Of a DNA stretch of 17,030 nucleotides, positions 1-6,980 are shown piece by piece. Origin of the DNA: Lachnospiraceae bacterium (lineage in GTDB: Bacteria > Bacillota_A > Clostridia > Lachnospirales > Lachnospiraceae); the NCBI GenBank assembly GCA_009774655.1, contig VSOD01000031.1:1-17030 (forward strand), in the 5' to 3' direction. The notes beneath the pieces are model-generated. The model saw nothing but the letters and a program-made list of their open reading frames with translations, was not told the DNA's origin and made no database searches. The position numbers were made by a program, and so were the translations under genes. How positions within the stretch are numbered: position 1 is the first letter of the stretch; the number at the start of each line of letters is the position of its first letter.

Positions 1-191
1 ATCAGGACCCACGCCGCTGCCGCCCGGAATTTTATCCCGAACAACGGCACGAAAAAGGAACAGGCCAAAACCGCACCCGTCAGGCAAATGCCCAGCGCGC
101 GCTTCCCGATTCCCTTCTCCATGCTTCCCATCTGCTCTATATAATACCAATAACACCCCAGCCAAAGCAACTGGAAAATTTCCTGTTCCAT
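1..191 (-). CDS. Membrane protein N-terminus, probable sensor histidine kinase (partial)
   Basis: Reading the minus strand from an ATG at 191 gives an uninterrupted frame of about 63 codons that runs off the left edge. It starts MEQEIFQLLWLGCYWYYIEQ, and a hydrophobic stretch (ALGICLTGAVLACSFFVPLF) follows at about residues 34-53, so this is a membrane protein. It lies about 70 nt downstream of a LytTR response regulator on the same strand. In Firmicutes that place is usually taken by the partner GHKL-type sensor kinase. Only the N-terminus is present and no kinase motif can be seen, so the kinase call rests on context alone. A purine-rich AGGGAGAGG lies about 11 nt before the ATG. Confidence 0.5.
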   Translation of the reverse strand, partial: MEQEIFQLLWLGCYWYYIEQMGSMEKGIGKRALGICLTGAVLACSFFVPLFGIKFRAAAAWVL

Positions 192-209
192 CCGGAGTTC
201 TGCCTCTCC

Positions 210-249
210 CTTATTCGCTTATTCGTTTATTCCCTTATTTGTTGATTCT
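210..249. repeat. 8-bp tandem repeat between response regulator and membrane gene
   Basis: Five degenerate 8-bp units follow one another: cttattcg (210-217), cttattcg, tttattcc, cttatttg, ttgattct (to 249). The tract fills most of the gap between the response-regulator stop (259-261) and the next start (191). Read on the coding strand it is a run of AATAAG-like units just before the ribosome binding site. Confidence 0.7.
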
Positions 250-258
250 TTTACGCTC

Positions 259-1050
259 TCACTTTTTATAATAGTTAAGATATGCCCTGTTGAGCGCCTC
301 CCACCTGTTACGGGAGACCGGAAGCGTTTCCCCGCTGTCCATCAGCACATCCTTTCTGGTGATCCGGCTGACATAGGCCAGATTCACCACATAAGAGCGA
401 TGAATCCGGAAAAAACCGCCGTAACGCGCAAGCCGCTCTTCCAGCTCCCGGATCCCCGTCCGGCAGCGCACTGTCTCTGTCGTGAACGCAGCTACCTCTG
501 TTTCCTGAACAGTCTGCCTCTTTGTCTGCGGCGGTTCTTCTTCCATGCTGTAAGCAGAACGGACACAATGCACCTGCGTGTCGTGGGCATCGCTTTCCAG
601 ATAACAGATCTGCGCCAGTCTGACCCGCGCCGTGCCCCCTGCCAGATCCAGCAGCAGAACCGGTTCTTCCTGCCCGCACCGCTCCTTCGCCCGGTCAAGA
701 CAGGCAAAGAGCTTCTCCCGCTCCACCGGCTTGATCAGATAGGACACGGCCTCCACATCATAGCCTTCCAGCACATAATCCGCAAGCCCCGTCGCAAAGA
801 TGATCTGAACGCGCTTCCCTTCCTGCCGCAGCCTGCGGGCCAGACTGATACCGTTCATCCCCGGCATGTCAATGTCCAGAAGCATAATATCCGCTTCTTC
901 CCAGTCTTCCCTGTTAAACAGAAACTGCTCCGCGCTTTTGCACGGCGTGACAGCGATCCCGCATTTTCTCCCCGCCGCCCACTCTCTGACCAGGGTTTCC
1001 AGAAAAGAGAGCGAAGCCGCCTCGTCGTCACATATGATAACATGCAGCAT
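259..1050 (-). CDS. LytTR-family response regulator
   Basis: This is a 263-residue two-component response regulator of the LytR/AgrA type. The receiver domain spans about residues 1-120: acidic pair D8/D9, the phospho-acceptor D59 in LLDIDMPGMNG, T87 in FATG and K107 in IKPV. A LytTR DNA-binding domain covers about residues 170-263, with the typical stretch FRIHRSYVVNL. Between them is a longer, Glu/Thr-rich linker than usual (about 165-190). The start ATG at 1050 follows GGGAGGA, 12 nt away. The membrane gene downstream is probably its sensor kinase. Its targets cannot be told from the window. Confidence 0.9.
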   Translation of the reverse strand: MLHVIICDDEAASLSFLETLVREWAAGRKCGIAVTPCKSAEQFLFNREDWEEADIMLLDIDMPGMNGISLARRLRQEGKRVQIIFATGLADYVLEGYDVEAVSYLIKPVEREKLFACLDRAKERCGQEEPVLLLDLAGGTARVRLAQICYLESDAHDTQVHCVRSAYSMEEEPPQTKRQTVQETEVAAFTTETVRCRTGIRELEERLARYGGFFRIHRSYVVNLAYVSRITRKDVLMDSGETLPVSRNRWEALNRAYLNYYKK

Positions 1051-1152
1051 TGGCCTGTCCGTCCTCCCTTCGCTGTCATCGTCCGGCTTACTTTTCCATT
1101 ACGTATATCCGGCCTTTCTATCATAGCACACTCTGAAAAGAAAAACATCCTC

Positions 1153-1166
1153 TGGATTATACCATA
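1153..1166 (-). promoter_or_regulatory. Promoter (extended -10) for the LytTR gene
   Basis: The minus strand reads TATGGTATAATCCA, an extended -10 box (TGG-TATAAT) with no good -35. It lies about 100 nt before the response-regulator start. A second weaker candidate, TGC-TATGAT, is at 1120-1128. The same 14 bases occur on the plus strand at 1265-1278. Confidence 0.5.
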
Positions 1167-1264
1167 AAAAGCACAAAACAACTGTTTTTCGGGAATGAAA
1201 GGCATAAAATTTCCAAAGGTGAACCATTGAATATATTGTCAACCCGTGGAATTATCCCTGTACC

Positions 1265-1278
1265 TATGGTATAATCCA
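1265..1278 (+). promoter_or_regulatory. Promoter (extended -10) for the ydeI remnant and the 986-aa gene
   Basis: TATGGTATAATCCA contains an extended -10 (TGG then TATAAT at 1270-1275). A ribosome binding site (AGGAG) and ATG follow at 1310. No convincing -35 is seen at 17-18 nt. As no other promoter is evident before 1541, it probably also drives the large gene. Confidence 0.55.
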
Positions 1279-1309
1279 AATTGTTACTACAAAAGCAGGA
1301 GAAACGATT

Positions 1310-1511
1310 ATGGCATTTACAAATTGGCACTTTCTGGTACATAGATTCCGTTGAGGAAGCCATGTGTTTCGGCTGGATAGACAGCGCCACAAAAAAGACG
1401 GATAAAGGCGTGACTGCTCAAAGGCTTGCTCCCCGAAGGAAGGGTGGTTTATGGTCTGAATTAAATAAGGAACGCTGCCGGAGGATAGAGCGCCTGGGGC
1501 TGATGACCGAT
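1310..1511 (+). pseudogene. YdeI/OmpD-associated family protein, internally deleted and truncated
   Basis: The ATG at 1310 with its ribosome binding site gives MAFTNW and then stops out of frame at residue 15. A shifted frame from about 1338 to 1511 encodes YIDSVEEAMCFGWID, then AQRLAPRRK and WSELNKERCRR up to LGLMTD. These are the core motifs of the YdeI/OmdA family, whose members are roughly 190 residues long. The segment between start and core is missing (deletion plus frameshift). Homology also ends abruptly at MTD, where sequence leading to the 986-aa gene begins. What remains is about a third of the protein and should not work. Family identity is recognised from the motifs; the deletion history is inferred. 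Confidence 0.75.
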
Positions 1512-1540
1512 TTTAAACAGAATGAAGGAGGAAACAGAAT

Positions 1541-4501
1541 ATGGAGATTACATTAAGCGGCAACACGCGATATATGGTTTTTCAATGTGCTATGATATTT
1601 GACAGACTCTATGACAAAGCAAGGAATCTGAAAAACAATTATTCCGACAGGCTTTGTCTGGAAGGTGACGATTTGAAGAAATGGCAGCAGGACTATTATC
1701 CCAATCTTGTCGAAACCGGTATTTTGAAGAATGGTTCCTTTTTTGATGCAAAGAATGCGGCACAATATGGTGTGTCGAGGGATGGTTCTTTTAGTAAGGC
1801 CGGCTATTGCAATATTTTATACGAATGCTTCAGAATATTGGCAAATGAGACTCCCAACTTGCCCTGTCTGAAGGAAGTCACCTGCTGTTGCTCTATGCTT
1901 GCGGGCTTTGTAAATGCGTTTGCCGGAAATCAGGAGAATTGTTCCACAAAGGCTTTGCCGGATTCGGATAAAAAAGAATGGTTAGAAAGATATTATGTCT
2001 CTCTGGTGCTGTCAAAACAAATTGAAGACGGGGATTTCTTCGGTGATGTCAGTAAAAATGCCAATTATGGCATAGGTGCGGACGGTATATGCGGCGTTGC
2101 GGAATTGCAGCATTTTTTGTATCGTGCGTATCGCTGTCAATACAGTTATACCGCATTTTATGATCATCGGATGGTTACCGGTCTGCGCTCCCTTGCCCAT
2201 ATGGAAAATATGTTCTATGAACCGACGGATGGCGGTAAAATATCCGGTGTTTCTATCCTGGATTGCGGCTATATGAAGGTGAAAGTAAATCAGGACAATC
2301 GGTTAATAGAAGAGGCTGTGAACCTGGACTGTTATCAGAATTATTTTGCCGGAAGCGGGGTTCTTACAGGCAATCAGTATGAGCTGTCTATAGAAAACGG
2401 AATGCCGGTATCAATCTGTACGCTCTACGATGATTCGGACTGTGATCAGGGACTGCGTGAAGCGGGAACTCTGCTGACAAAATGGACCGGCATGTACAAA
2501 GATGGTACGGATGTTTTGATTGTGAAATACGATGGAACCGTGCTGTGGAACGGCCTGAAGCTGTCGTATACCTATGATGAGCGAACCAGTACGGCATGTT
2601 TGAATGGAATCCGTGCAGATGGAAGTCCTGTATGGGGCACTTTTTCCTACAATTATACCGGTATGCCGCAGTTGGAATTTACATATACGGAATCAAAGAG
2701 TCAGATGAGACAGACACGCCGGATGTACTACTGCCGGATGGAGCTTCCCATATCGGAAAATGAAAAAGCGCTTTCACCCATGAAGTTCCAATTTGACAGC
2801 GGCTTATATCCGTGCGTACTGTGCAACGGGTTTTATCATGAAGTACATTGCCTGCTCAGGGAAAACGAAGAAAGTGAAACCCGCTTCTACCTGAGGTCAT
2901 TACCGCCGCAGAAGTCGGTGACGGTATTTTTGCCGATAGGTCAGATGTTGGAAATATGGGTGAACGATTCCCCCATCTCAGCCTATACCATAAAAGGACA
3001 GTATGATTGCCTTAAAGTCGGCCTGGACGAGGAATATAAAGCCAACATGCCCTTGTGGGTGGAGAAGAACGGATATGCCTATGGTTCAATCCGTACCATG
3101 AGAGAGGTTTCCTCAGGTGCAGCCGGGCTGAAAGAACAGAAAATGACATTTTCAATTCATCAGAACACGCATTATTTTATGGTGAAATATGAGAACCTGT
3201 TAGGGCAGAAAGACGGTCGGTTTTCTGTTATGCTTACAACCCCTTCCGGTGGCAGCACAAAACTGGAACAAATGGATACTTATATGCCGTACGGCAATGG
3301 AAAAGGCGGTATTTTCATGGCAAAGGAGTGCAGCATCGGACAGTGGGAGGTGTGTGTTCAATATGATTCGGATTCTGAGATTTCTGTGACCGCACAGGTG
3401 CTGCCGCATCTGGATAAGGGCAGCTATGAATCAGAAAGCTATGCAGTAGATGAGCTGGCTGTTTCCGCCTTATCAGAGATATGTGATAATGCATTAGGCC
3501 GGTATTACGAATTTATGCTTCCCTTTTCCATGACAGATGTGAGCAATGCTTCCGGAAACGGAAGAACGGCTATGAGCCTGGCTGCAGGAGGCTGGGTGTA
3601 TTGGTGCATCGGTGCAATGAAGACAGTGGTTATTCCTTTTGTGATGGCACATCCTGTCGGCGTTGCCGTTGGTTTGGGGATCTTTATCGCAGGCGTTGCG
3701 GTTGCGGTTACCAGAAGAACCTATGAGAAAAACGGAATATGGAACGGAATTCCATACACGGGAACAAACCCATCCAAATCGCGCGTTTTATTTGCTGAGG
3801 TTCTGGAAAGTTATATGGATAACGTGTCATTGCCGGATGATGCAACAGCACTTTTGAGCAAATATGCGCAAGACTTTTACCGTGAATTGGACAGGAAAAA
3901 AATTTTGTATACCATCATCAAAAGTAACGATGTGACGAACGGGAATTTGAAGAAAATAATCAATAACACGAAAATCAAATATATTTCATTTAAAGCTCAT
4001 GGTATGGAGCAATATGTCGTACCTACTATCGTGGGCGGAGCATTTAGTGATGATATTTGGCGCAGTACAAAGGACGTAAATTTAAAAGATAAAATTATTA
4101 ATTTTAACTGTTGTAATTGTGGAAGCGAACTGGCAAAGAGAGTCGTTAAAGAAAACGGCGCGGCGGCGGCATTTGGTTATGCAGGCCCCTATAAGATAAA
4201 AAGCTTAATGAATCAGGACAGCCGGGCATATAAGGCAGTGGCGGACATGGTCAACACAATTGACAGAGCGCTCTTAATCGAAAAGAAATTTACCTTTGAA
4301 GCCACTACATCGATGATGGATAAGCTGTATCAGTATCACTCCCAACTGAATACGGGAATATTTCATTTTGAGCCGGATATATTTGTGCATAACTTTAATA
4401 TGTTTTGCGGTCCGAGCGAGAAGGAATACCCGCGTCTGATTAACGAGAAGAAAAGGACAGGAAGCTGTTCGACAGAATATGGTACGAAGGTGAAGCTTTA
4501 A
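1541..4501 (+). CDS. Large membrane-associated protein: SLH-like repeats, TM hairpin, caspase/CHAT-like protease domain
   Basis: The product has 986 residues; the start ATG follows AAGGAGG with a 9-nt gap. I do not recognise the whole protein. Two similar segments, about residues 43-100 and 142-199, share W..(D/R)YY, FF, YG(V/I), DG and a closing L-Y-(E/R)-(C/A)-(F/Y)-R; their pattern resembles degenerate S-layer homology repeats. Residues about 230-625 are rich in Tyr, Gly and alternating hydrophobics, as in beta domains. Residues 682-723 look like two membrane helices. The C-terminus carries a clan CD cysteine-peptidase pattern: YISFKAHG with His820, then INFNCCNCGSELAKRVV with Cys858 where CHAT proteins have ACxTG, then GAAAAFGY. 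No signal peptide is seen. It is cysteine-rich, visibly AT-richer than its neighbours and lies between two decayed genes, which suggests transfer. Proteolysis is inferred from the motifs; target and biological role are unknown. Confidence 0.85.
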   Translation: MEITLSGNTRYMVFQCAMIFDRLYDKARNLKNNYSDRLCLEGDDLKKWQQDYYPNLVETGILKNGSFFDAKNAAQYGVSRDGSFSKAGYCNILYECFRILANETPNLPCLKEVTCCCSMLAGFVNAFAGNQENCSTKALPDSDKKEWLERYYVSLVLSKQIEDGDFFGDVSKNANYGIGADGICGVAELQHFLYRAYRCQYSYTAFYDHRMVTGLRSLAHMENMFYEPTDGGKISGVSILDCGYMKVKVNQDNRLIEEAVNLDCYQNYFAGSGVLTGNQYELSIENGMPVSICTLYDDSDCDQGLREAGTLLTKWTGMYKDGTDVLIVKYDGTVLWNGLKLSYTYDERTSTACLNGIRADGSPVWGTFSYNYTGMPQLEFTYTESKSQMRQTRRMYYCRMELPISENEKALSPMKFQFDSGLYPCVLCNGFYHEVHCLLRENEESETRFYLRSLPPQKSVTVFLPIGQMLEIWVNDSPISAYTIKGQYDCLKVGLDEEYKANMPLWVEKNGYAYGSIRTMREVSSGAAGLKEQKMTFSIHQNTHYFMVKYENLLGQKDGRFSVMLTTPSGGSTKLEQMDTYMPYGNGKGGIFMAKECSIGQWEVCVQYDSDSEISVTAQVLPHLDKGSYESESYAVDELAVSALSEICDNALGRYYEFMLPFSMTDVSNASGNGRTAMSLAAGGWVYWCIGAMKTVVIPFVMAHPVGVAVGLGIFIAGVAVAVTRRTYEKNGIWNGIPYTGTNPSKSRVLFAEVLESYMDNVSLPDDATALLSKYAQDFYRELDRKKILYTIIKSNDVTNGNLKKIINNTKIKYISFKAHGMEQYVVPTIVGGAFSDDIWRSTKDVNLKDKIINFNCCNCGSELAKRVVKENGAAAAFGYAGPYKIKSLMNQDSRAYKAVADMVNTIDRALLIEKKFTFEATTSMMDKLYQYHSQLNTGIFHFEPDIFVHNFNMFCGPSEKEYPRLINEKKRTGSCSTEYGTKVKL

Positions 4502-4520
4502 GACACTGCACACGCAAAAA

Positions 4521-4800
4521 TCACTTTACCAATACATAAACTTCTGGCCGTTCCAACTTTTCGCGGAGCCCCGGAGGCTCCGCCATCGTCGGTGCACAGG
4601 TTCGTTTCTGTCCGGACAGGAAAAGGCAGTTCCCTATTACCAGATGTTCTCCCTTTGTCACATAAATGCCCGGTGCATTCCGATACTCCCTTTCCATAGC
4701 CTGTAAGGTGTCGCCTTATCCCGGATATAAGCCGGTAACTGTGCTGTGTCCCCTTTTCCATAAAATACAAACAATAAAGCACATATCCTGCGGCCAGTAT
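4521..4800 (-). pseudogene. Decayed 3' end of an unidentified gene
   Basis: The minus strand from 4715 to a TGA at 4521-4523 is open for 64 codons and reads like real protein: LQAMEREYRNAPGIYVTKGE and later LERPEVYVLVK. Upstream, in another frame, is CALLFVFYGKGDTAQLPAYI; joining the two needs a frameshift near 4715. No start codon or ribosome binding site fits, and the frame breaks off at the palindromic repeat at 4802. It looks like the C-terminus of a larger, perhaps membrane-bound, protein whose 5' part is gone. The family is not identified. The rest of this gap holds no other gene I can support. Confidence 0.4.
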
Positions 4801-4801
4801 C

Positions 4802-4836
4802 TATAGTAAACGAAATTTCTAATGTCGTTTACTATA
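4802..4836. repeat. 35-bp palindromic dispersed repeat
   Basis: The arms TATAGTAAACGA (4802-4813) and TCGTTTACTATA (4825-4836) are a perfect 12-bp inverted repeat around an 11-nt loop. Near-identical sequence occurs at one end of the 113-bp element at 10257-10369 and at 12697-12723 and 16958-16984. It sits directly before the blaI promoter. Confidence 0.85.
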
Positions 4837-4849
4837 AAAAGTTTTCTGC

Positions 4850-4883
4850 TTGACACGCGCAGACTATTGTGATAGTCTATAAT
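4850..4883 (+). promoter_or_regulatory. blaI promoter
   Basis: TTGACA at 4850-4855 is followed after 17 nt by TAGTCT (4873-4878), which overlaps a TATAAT at 4878-4883. The strong -35 together with the overlapping BlaI-type palindrome makes this the likely blaI-blaR1 promoter. The exact -10 is uncertain because TATAAT would need a 22-nt spacer. Confidence 0.6.
4861..4878. promoter_or_regulatory. BlaI operator 1
   Basis: The dyad has arms AGACTAT and ATAGTCT around TGTG. It lies inside the promoter between the -35 and the end of the -10, where a bound BlaI dimer would block RNA polymerase. It matches the second dyad at 4893-4908. Confidence 0.7.
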
Positions 4884-4892
4884 CAATCAGCA

Positions 4893-4908
4893 GACTATTG
4901 CAATAGTC
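4893..4908. promoter_or_regulatory. BlaI operator 2
   Basis: GACTATTGCAATAGTC is a perfect 16-bp palindrome just downstream of the promoter and 14 nt before the ribosome binding site. Its centre is 31 bp, about three helical turns, from that of operator 1, so two dimers would sit on one face of the DNA. Binding by BlaI is inferred from position and symmetry. Confidence 0.7.
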
Positions 4909-4936
4909 CACAGGCTAGAATGGAGGATTGATTACT

Positions 4937-5290
4937 ATGAAACTATTCGACTCAGAACTGAAAGTCATGGAAGTGCTCTGGGAACAGGGCACGAAATCAG
5001 CCCGCGATATCGTGGACGTACTGTCACAGCGCATCGGCTGGAACAAGAACACCACCTACACAGTGATCAAGAAGTGTATCGAAAAGGAAGCTGTCAGCCG
5101 CGAAGATCCGGGCTTTCTCTGCACACCTCTGGTCACCAGAGACGAAGTAGCGCGCAGTGAGACCGAGCAGCTGATCGACAAGATGTTCGGCGGTTCCAGT
5201 GAATTGTTTTTTTCATCATTTCTGAAAAATCAGGGAATCTCGGAAGAAGATGCCGAGAGGCTTTCCCGTATGATCAAGGAGGCGAAATAA
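4937..5290 (+). CDS. blaI: BlaI/MecI-family transcriptional repressor
   Basis: This 117-residue winged-helix repressor begins MKLFDSELKVMEVLWEQG, a typical BlaI family start. The helix-turn-helix covers about residues 6-60 (SARDIVDVLS, NKNTTYTVIKK) and the rest forms the dimerization tail. In characterised systems the activated BlaR/MecR protease cuts the repressor in this tail at an Asn-Phe bond; here S94-F95 lies in a comparable place (inferred). ATG 4937 is preferred over an in-frame TTG at 4928 because GGAGG at 4922-4926 is nearly adjacent to the TTG. It overlaps blaR1 transcriptionally, with only 1 nt between stop and next start, and very probably represses its own operon through the two dyads upstream. 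Confidence 0.93.
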   Translation: MKLFDSELKVMEVLWEQGTKSARDIVDVLSQRIGWNKNTTYTVIKKCIEKEAVSREDPGFLCTPLVTRDEVARSETEQLIDKMFGGSSELFFSSFLKNQGISEEDAERLSRMIKEAK

Positions 5291-5291
5291 C

Positions 5292-6980
5292 ATGTTACAT
5301 TTCAGATTTTCCATGCCCTTACATTTTATGATGCTTTACGGAAGTGTGCTGCTGCTCATGGTGCTGGCGCTGCGCCTTCTTCTGAAAAAAAGACTGCCTG
5401 GCTATGTTTTCCCCCTTCTGTGGGGACTGGTGATCGTCCGCTTTCTCGTCCCGTTCTCCTTAAGCAGCCCGCTCAGCGTGAAGGCTCCCGGCCTGCTTTC
5501 AGCGCCTGCCGTCACAAGCGTCACTGTTTCCGCAGAAGCCGTCGCCTACAATGAACCCTCTACGGAATATCTGTCTGAGGATACGGAGATTGCTTCCGTC
5601 ACAGAAGACGCGGACACAAATGATGCCATCGTCACAAGTATGCCGGGTGCATCCGCCACGGCCGGTCCCCGTCTGACTGCAGATACCGACTTTGTCATCT
5701 CCCAGTCAACGGAAAACGCAACAGATCACTCCACTGTCCTGTCAGCGGACGTCCTGCCTTTCTTCTACAGACATGATTCGCTGCGAACTCTGCTGCCGGT
5801 CTTCTATCTGTCCGGCGTCATCGTTACGGCGCTCCTCCTGCTGCTGCAAAGACAACGCTATGTCCGGAGGCTGAGAGAAAGCCTGCTGGTGGAGCACAAC
5901 GAAACCGTCAATACACTCCTGCGCGAGATGCAGATGGCACATATTCTGGTCTTTACCAATGACGAAATTGCCTCCCCTCTCGTGTGCGGCCTTCTCTCAC
6001 CCCGTATTTATCTGCCGGCACGGATGGACTTTGGGAATACGGAGATGCTGCGCCACATCCTGGCTCATGAGACCATGCATATCAGACGCCGGGATAACTG
6101 GGTTAAGGCGGCCATGCTGGCCACGCTCTGCCTTAACTGGTTTAACCCGCTTGTCTGGCTGATGGCCGGATGCCTGGCATCCGATCTGGAAACCGCCTGC
6201 GACGAAGCCGTGCTGCGCGCCTGCCGTGAGGAAGATGCAAGACAAAGCTATGCCTGCAGCCTCCTTGCCATGGCCGTGAGCGCCAGCCGTTCTCCCCTCC
6301 TGTACAGCGCCTTTTCCAAGACAGAGGTGGAGCGAAGGATCCAGCGCGTACTGCGCTACAAAAGGACGTCCCTCTTCATGCTGTGCACCGTCTCCCTGCT
6401 GCTTACCTGCAGTACCGTGGTGTGCGCTACCGGCGGGCAGGCTCCCTTTGACTCCTGCCTGAGCAGTACCTGCTATTACGGAAGTCCCGATTCCCGCTGG
6501 GCCTTCAAGGTTTCTCTGACCCGCGACATCGCGCTTGGCAGGAATCCCGGAAAACGGGCGGACGACACGATCCTGGCCGTCTTAAAGGCGGACGACACCG
6601 GCGATCCCGACCTGATGGCAGAACGGATTCGGGAAGCTCTGGCCACAGAATTTCATGTGGAAAAGAATGCCTTTGCCCCCAGCTATACCCTCTGCCTCGA
6701 TTCGGAGACCGAAGCCGAAGAATACGCATCCTGGGGCCTGACCAGAAACGAAAACGGCTTTTTTCTCTATCAGGGCAGCCCGGTCCACAGTTTCGCCGAT
6801 GAGCTGAACAAAATCTGGCAGTCCAATATGAACGGTAGTCTGGATATCGTCGTCCACCGCGACCGGTACGGCTGCATCTCCACCGTCGTCGCGACGACCG
6901 AAGACGGCACCGTAGTCAGTCTCTTCTCCACCCCTGAGGAAGACGGCGATTCCTCCTACGACCGGACAAAACACCAGTAG
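5292..6980 (+). CDS. BlaR1/MecR1-like membrane zinc peptidase (M56) with unknown sensor domain
   Basis: The product has 562 residues. Two membrane helices lie near the N-terminus (about 12-31 and 37-56), then a Ser/Thr-rich loop (57-160), a helix at about 166-186, and the M56 peptidase domain with zinc motif HETMH (259-263) and the conserved DLETACDEAVL (298-308). A last helix is at about 360-380. The family senses an outside signal and cleaves the BlaI repressor on the inner side. Classical BlaR1 ends in a roughly 250-residue penicillin-binding domain; here the outer C-terminal part is only about 180 residues, with no SxxK/SxN/KTG set that I can see, so it probably senses something other than a beta-lactam. 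The 3' end overlaps the convergent permease gene by 25 nt. No beta-lactamase gene is present in the window. Confidence 0.85.
   Translation: MLHFRFSMPLHFMMLYGSVLLLMVLALRLLLKKRLPGYVFPLLWGLVIVRFLVPFSLSSPLSVKAPGLLSAPAVTSVTVSAEAVAYNEPSTEYLSEDTEIASVTEDADTNDAIVTSMPGASATAGPRLTADTDFVISQSTENATDHSTVLSADVLPFFYRHDSLRTLLPVFYLSGVIVTALLLLLQRQRYVRRLRESLLVEHNETVNTLLREMQMAHILVFTNDEIASPLVCGLLSPRIYLPARMDFGNTEMLRHILAHETMHIRRRDNWVKAAMLATLCLNWFNPLVWLMAGCLASDLETACDEAVLRACREEDARQSYACSLLAMAVSASRSPLLYSAFSKTEVERRIQRVLRYKRTSLFMLCTVSLLLTCSTVVCATGGQAPFDSCLSSTCYYGSPDSRWAFKVSLTRDIALGRNPGKRADDTILAVLKADDTGDPDLMAERIREALATEFHVEKNAFAPSYTLCLDSETEAEEYASWGLTRNENGFFLYQGSPVHSFADELNKIWQSNMNGSLDIVVHRDRYGCISTVVATTEDGTVVSLFSTPEEDGDSSYDRTKHQ

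Noticed and set aside
400..1167. 255-codon plus-strand frame opposite the LytTR gene
   Set aside because: Antisense shadow of a well-supported response regulator; the composition (Pro/Arg/His/Leu-rich) is unlike a real protein.
4563..4583. GCGGAGCC/GGCTCCGC hairpin as terminator of the 986-aa gene
   Set aside because: The 8-bp stem has no T-run on the plus strand and lies inside the decayed minus-strand coding region.
4498..4782. 94-codon minus-strand frame
   Set aside because: Its protein is incoherent, whereas another frame of the same stretch reads like a decayed protein end.
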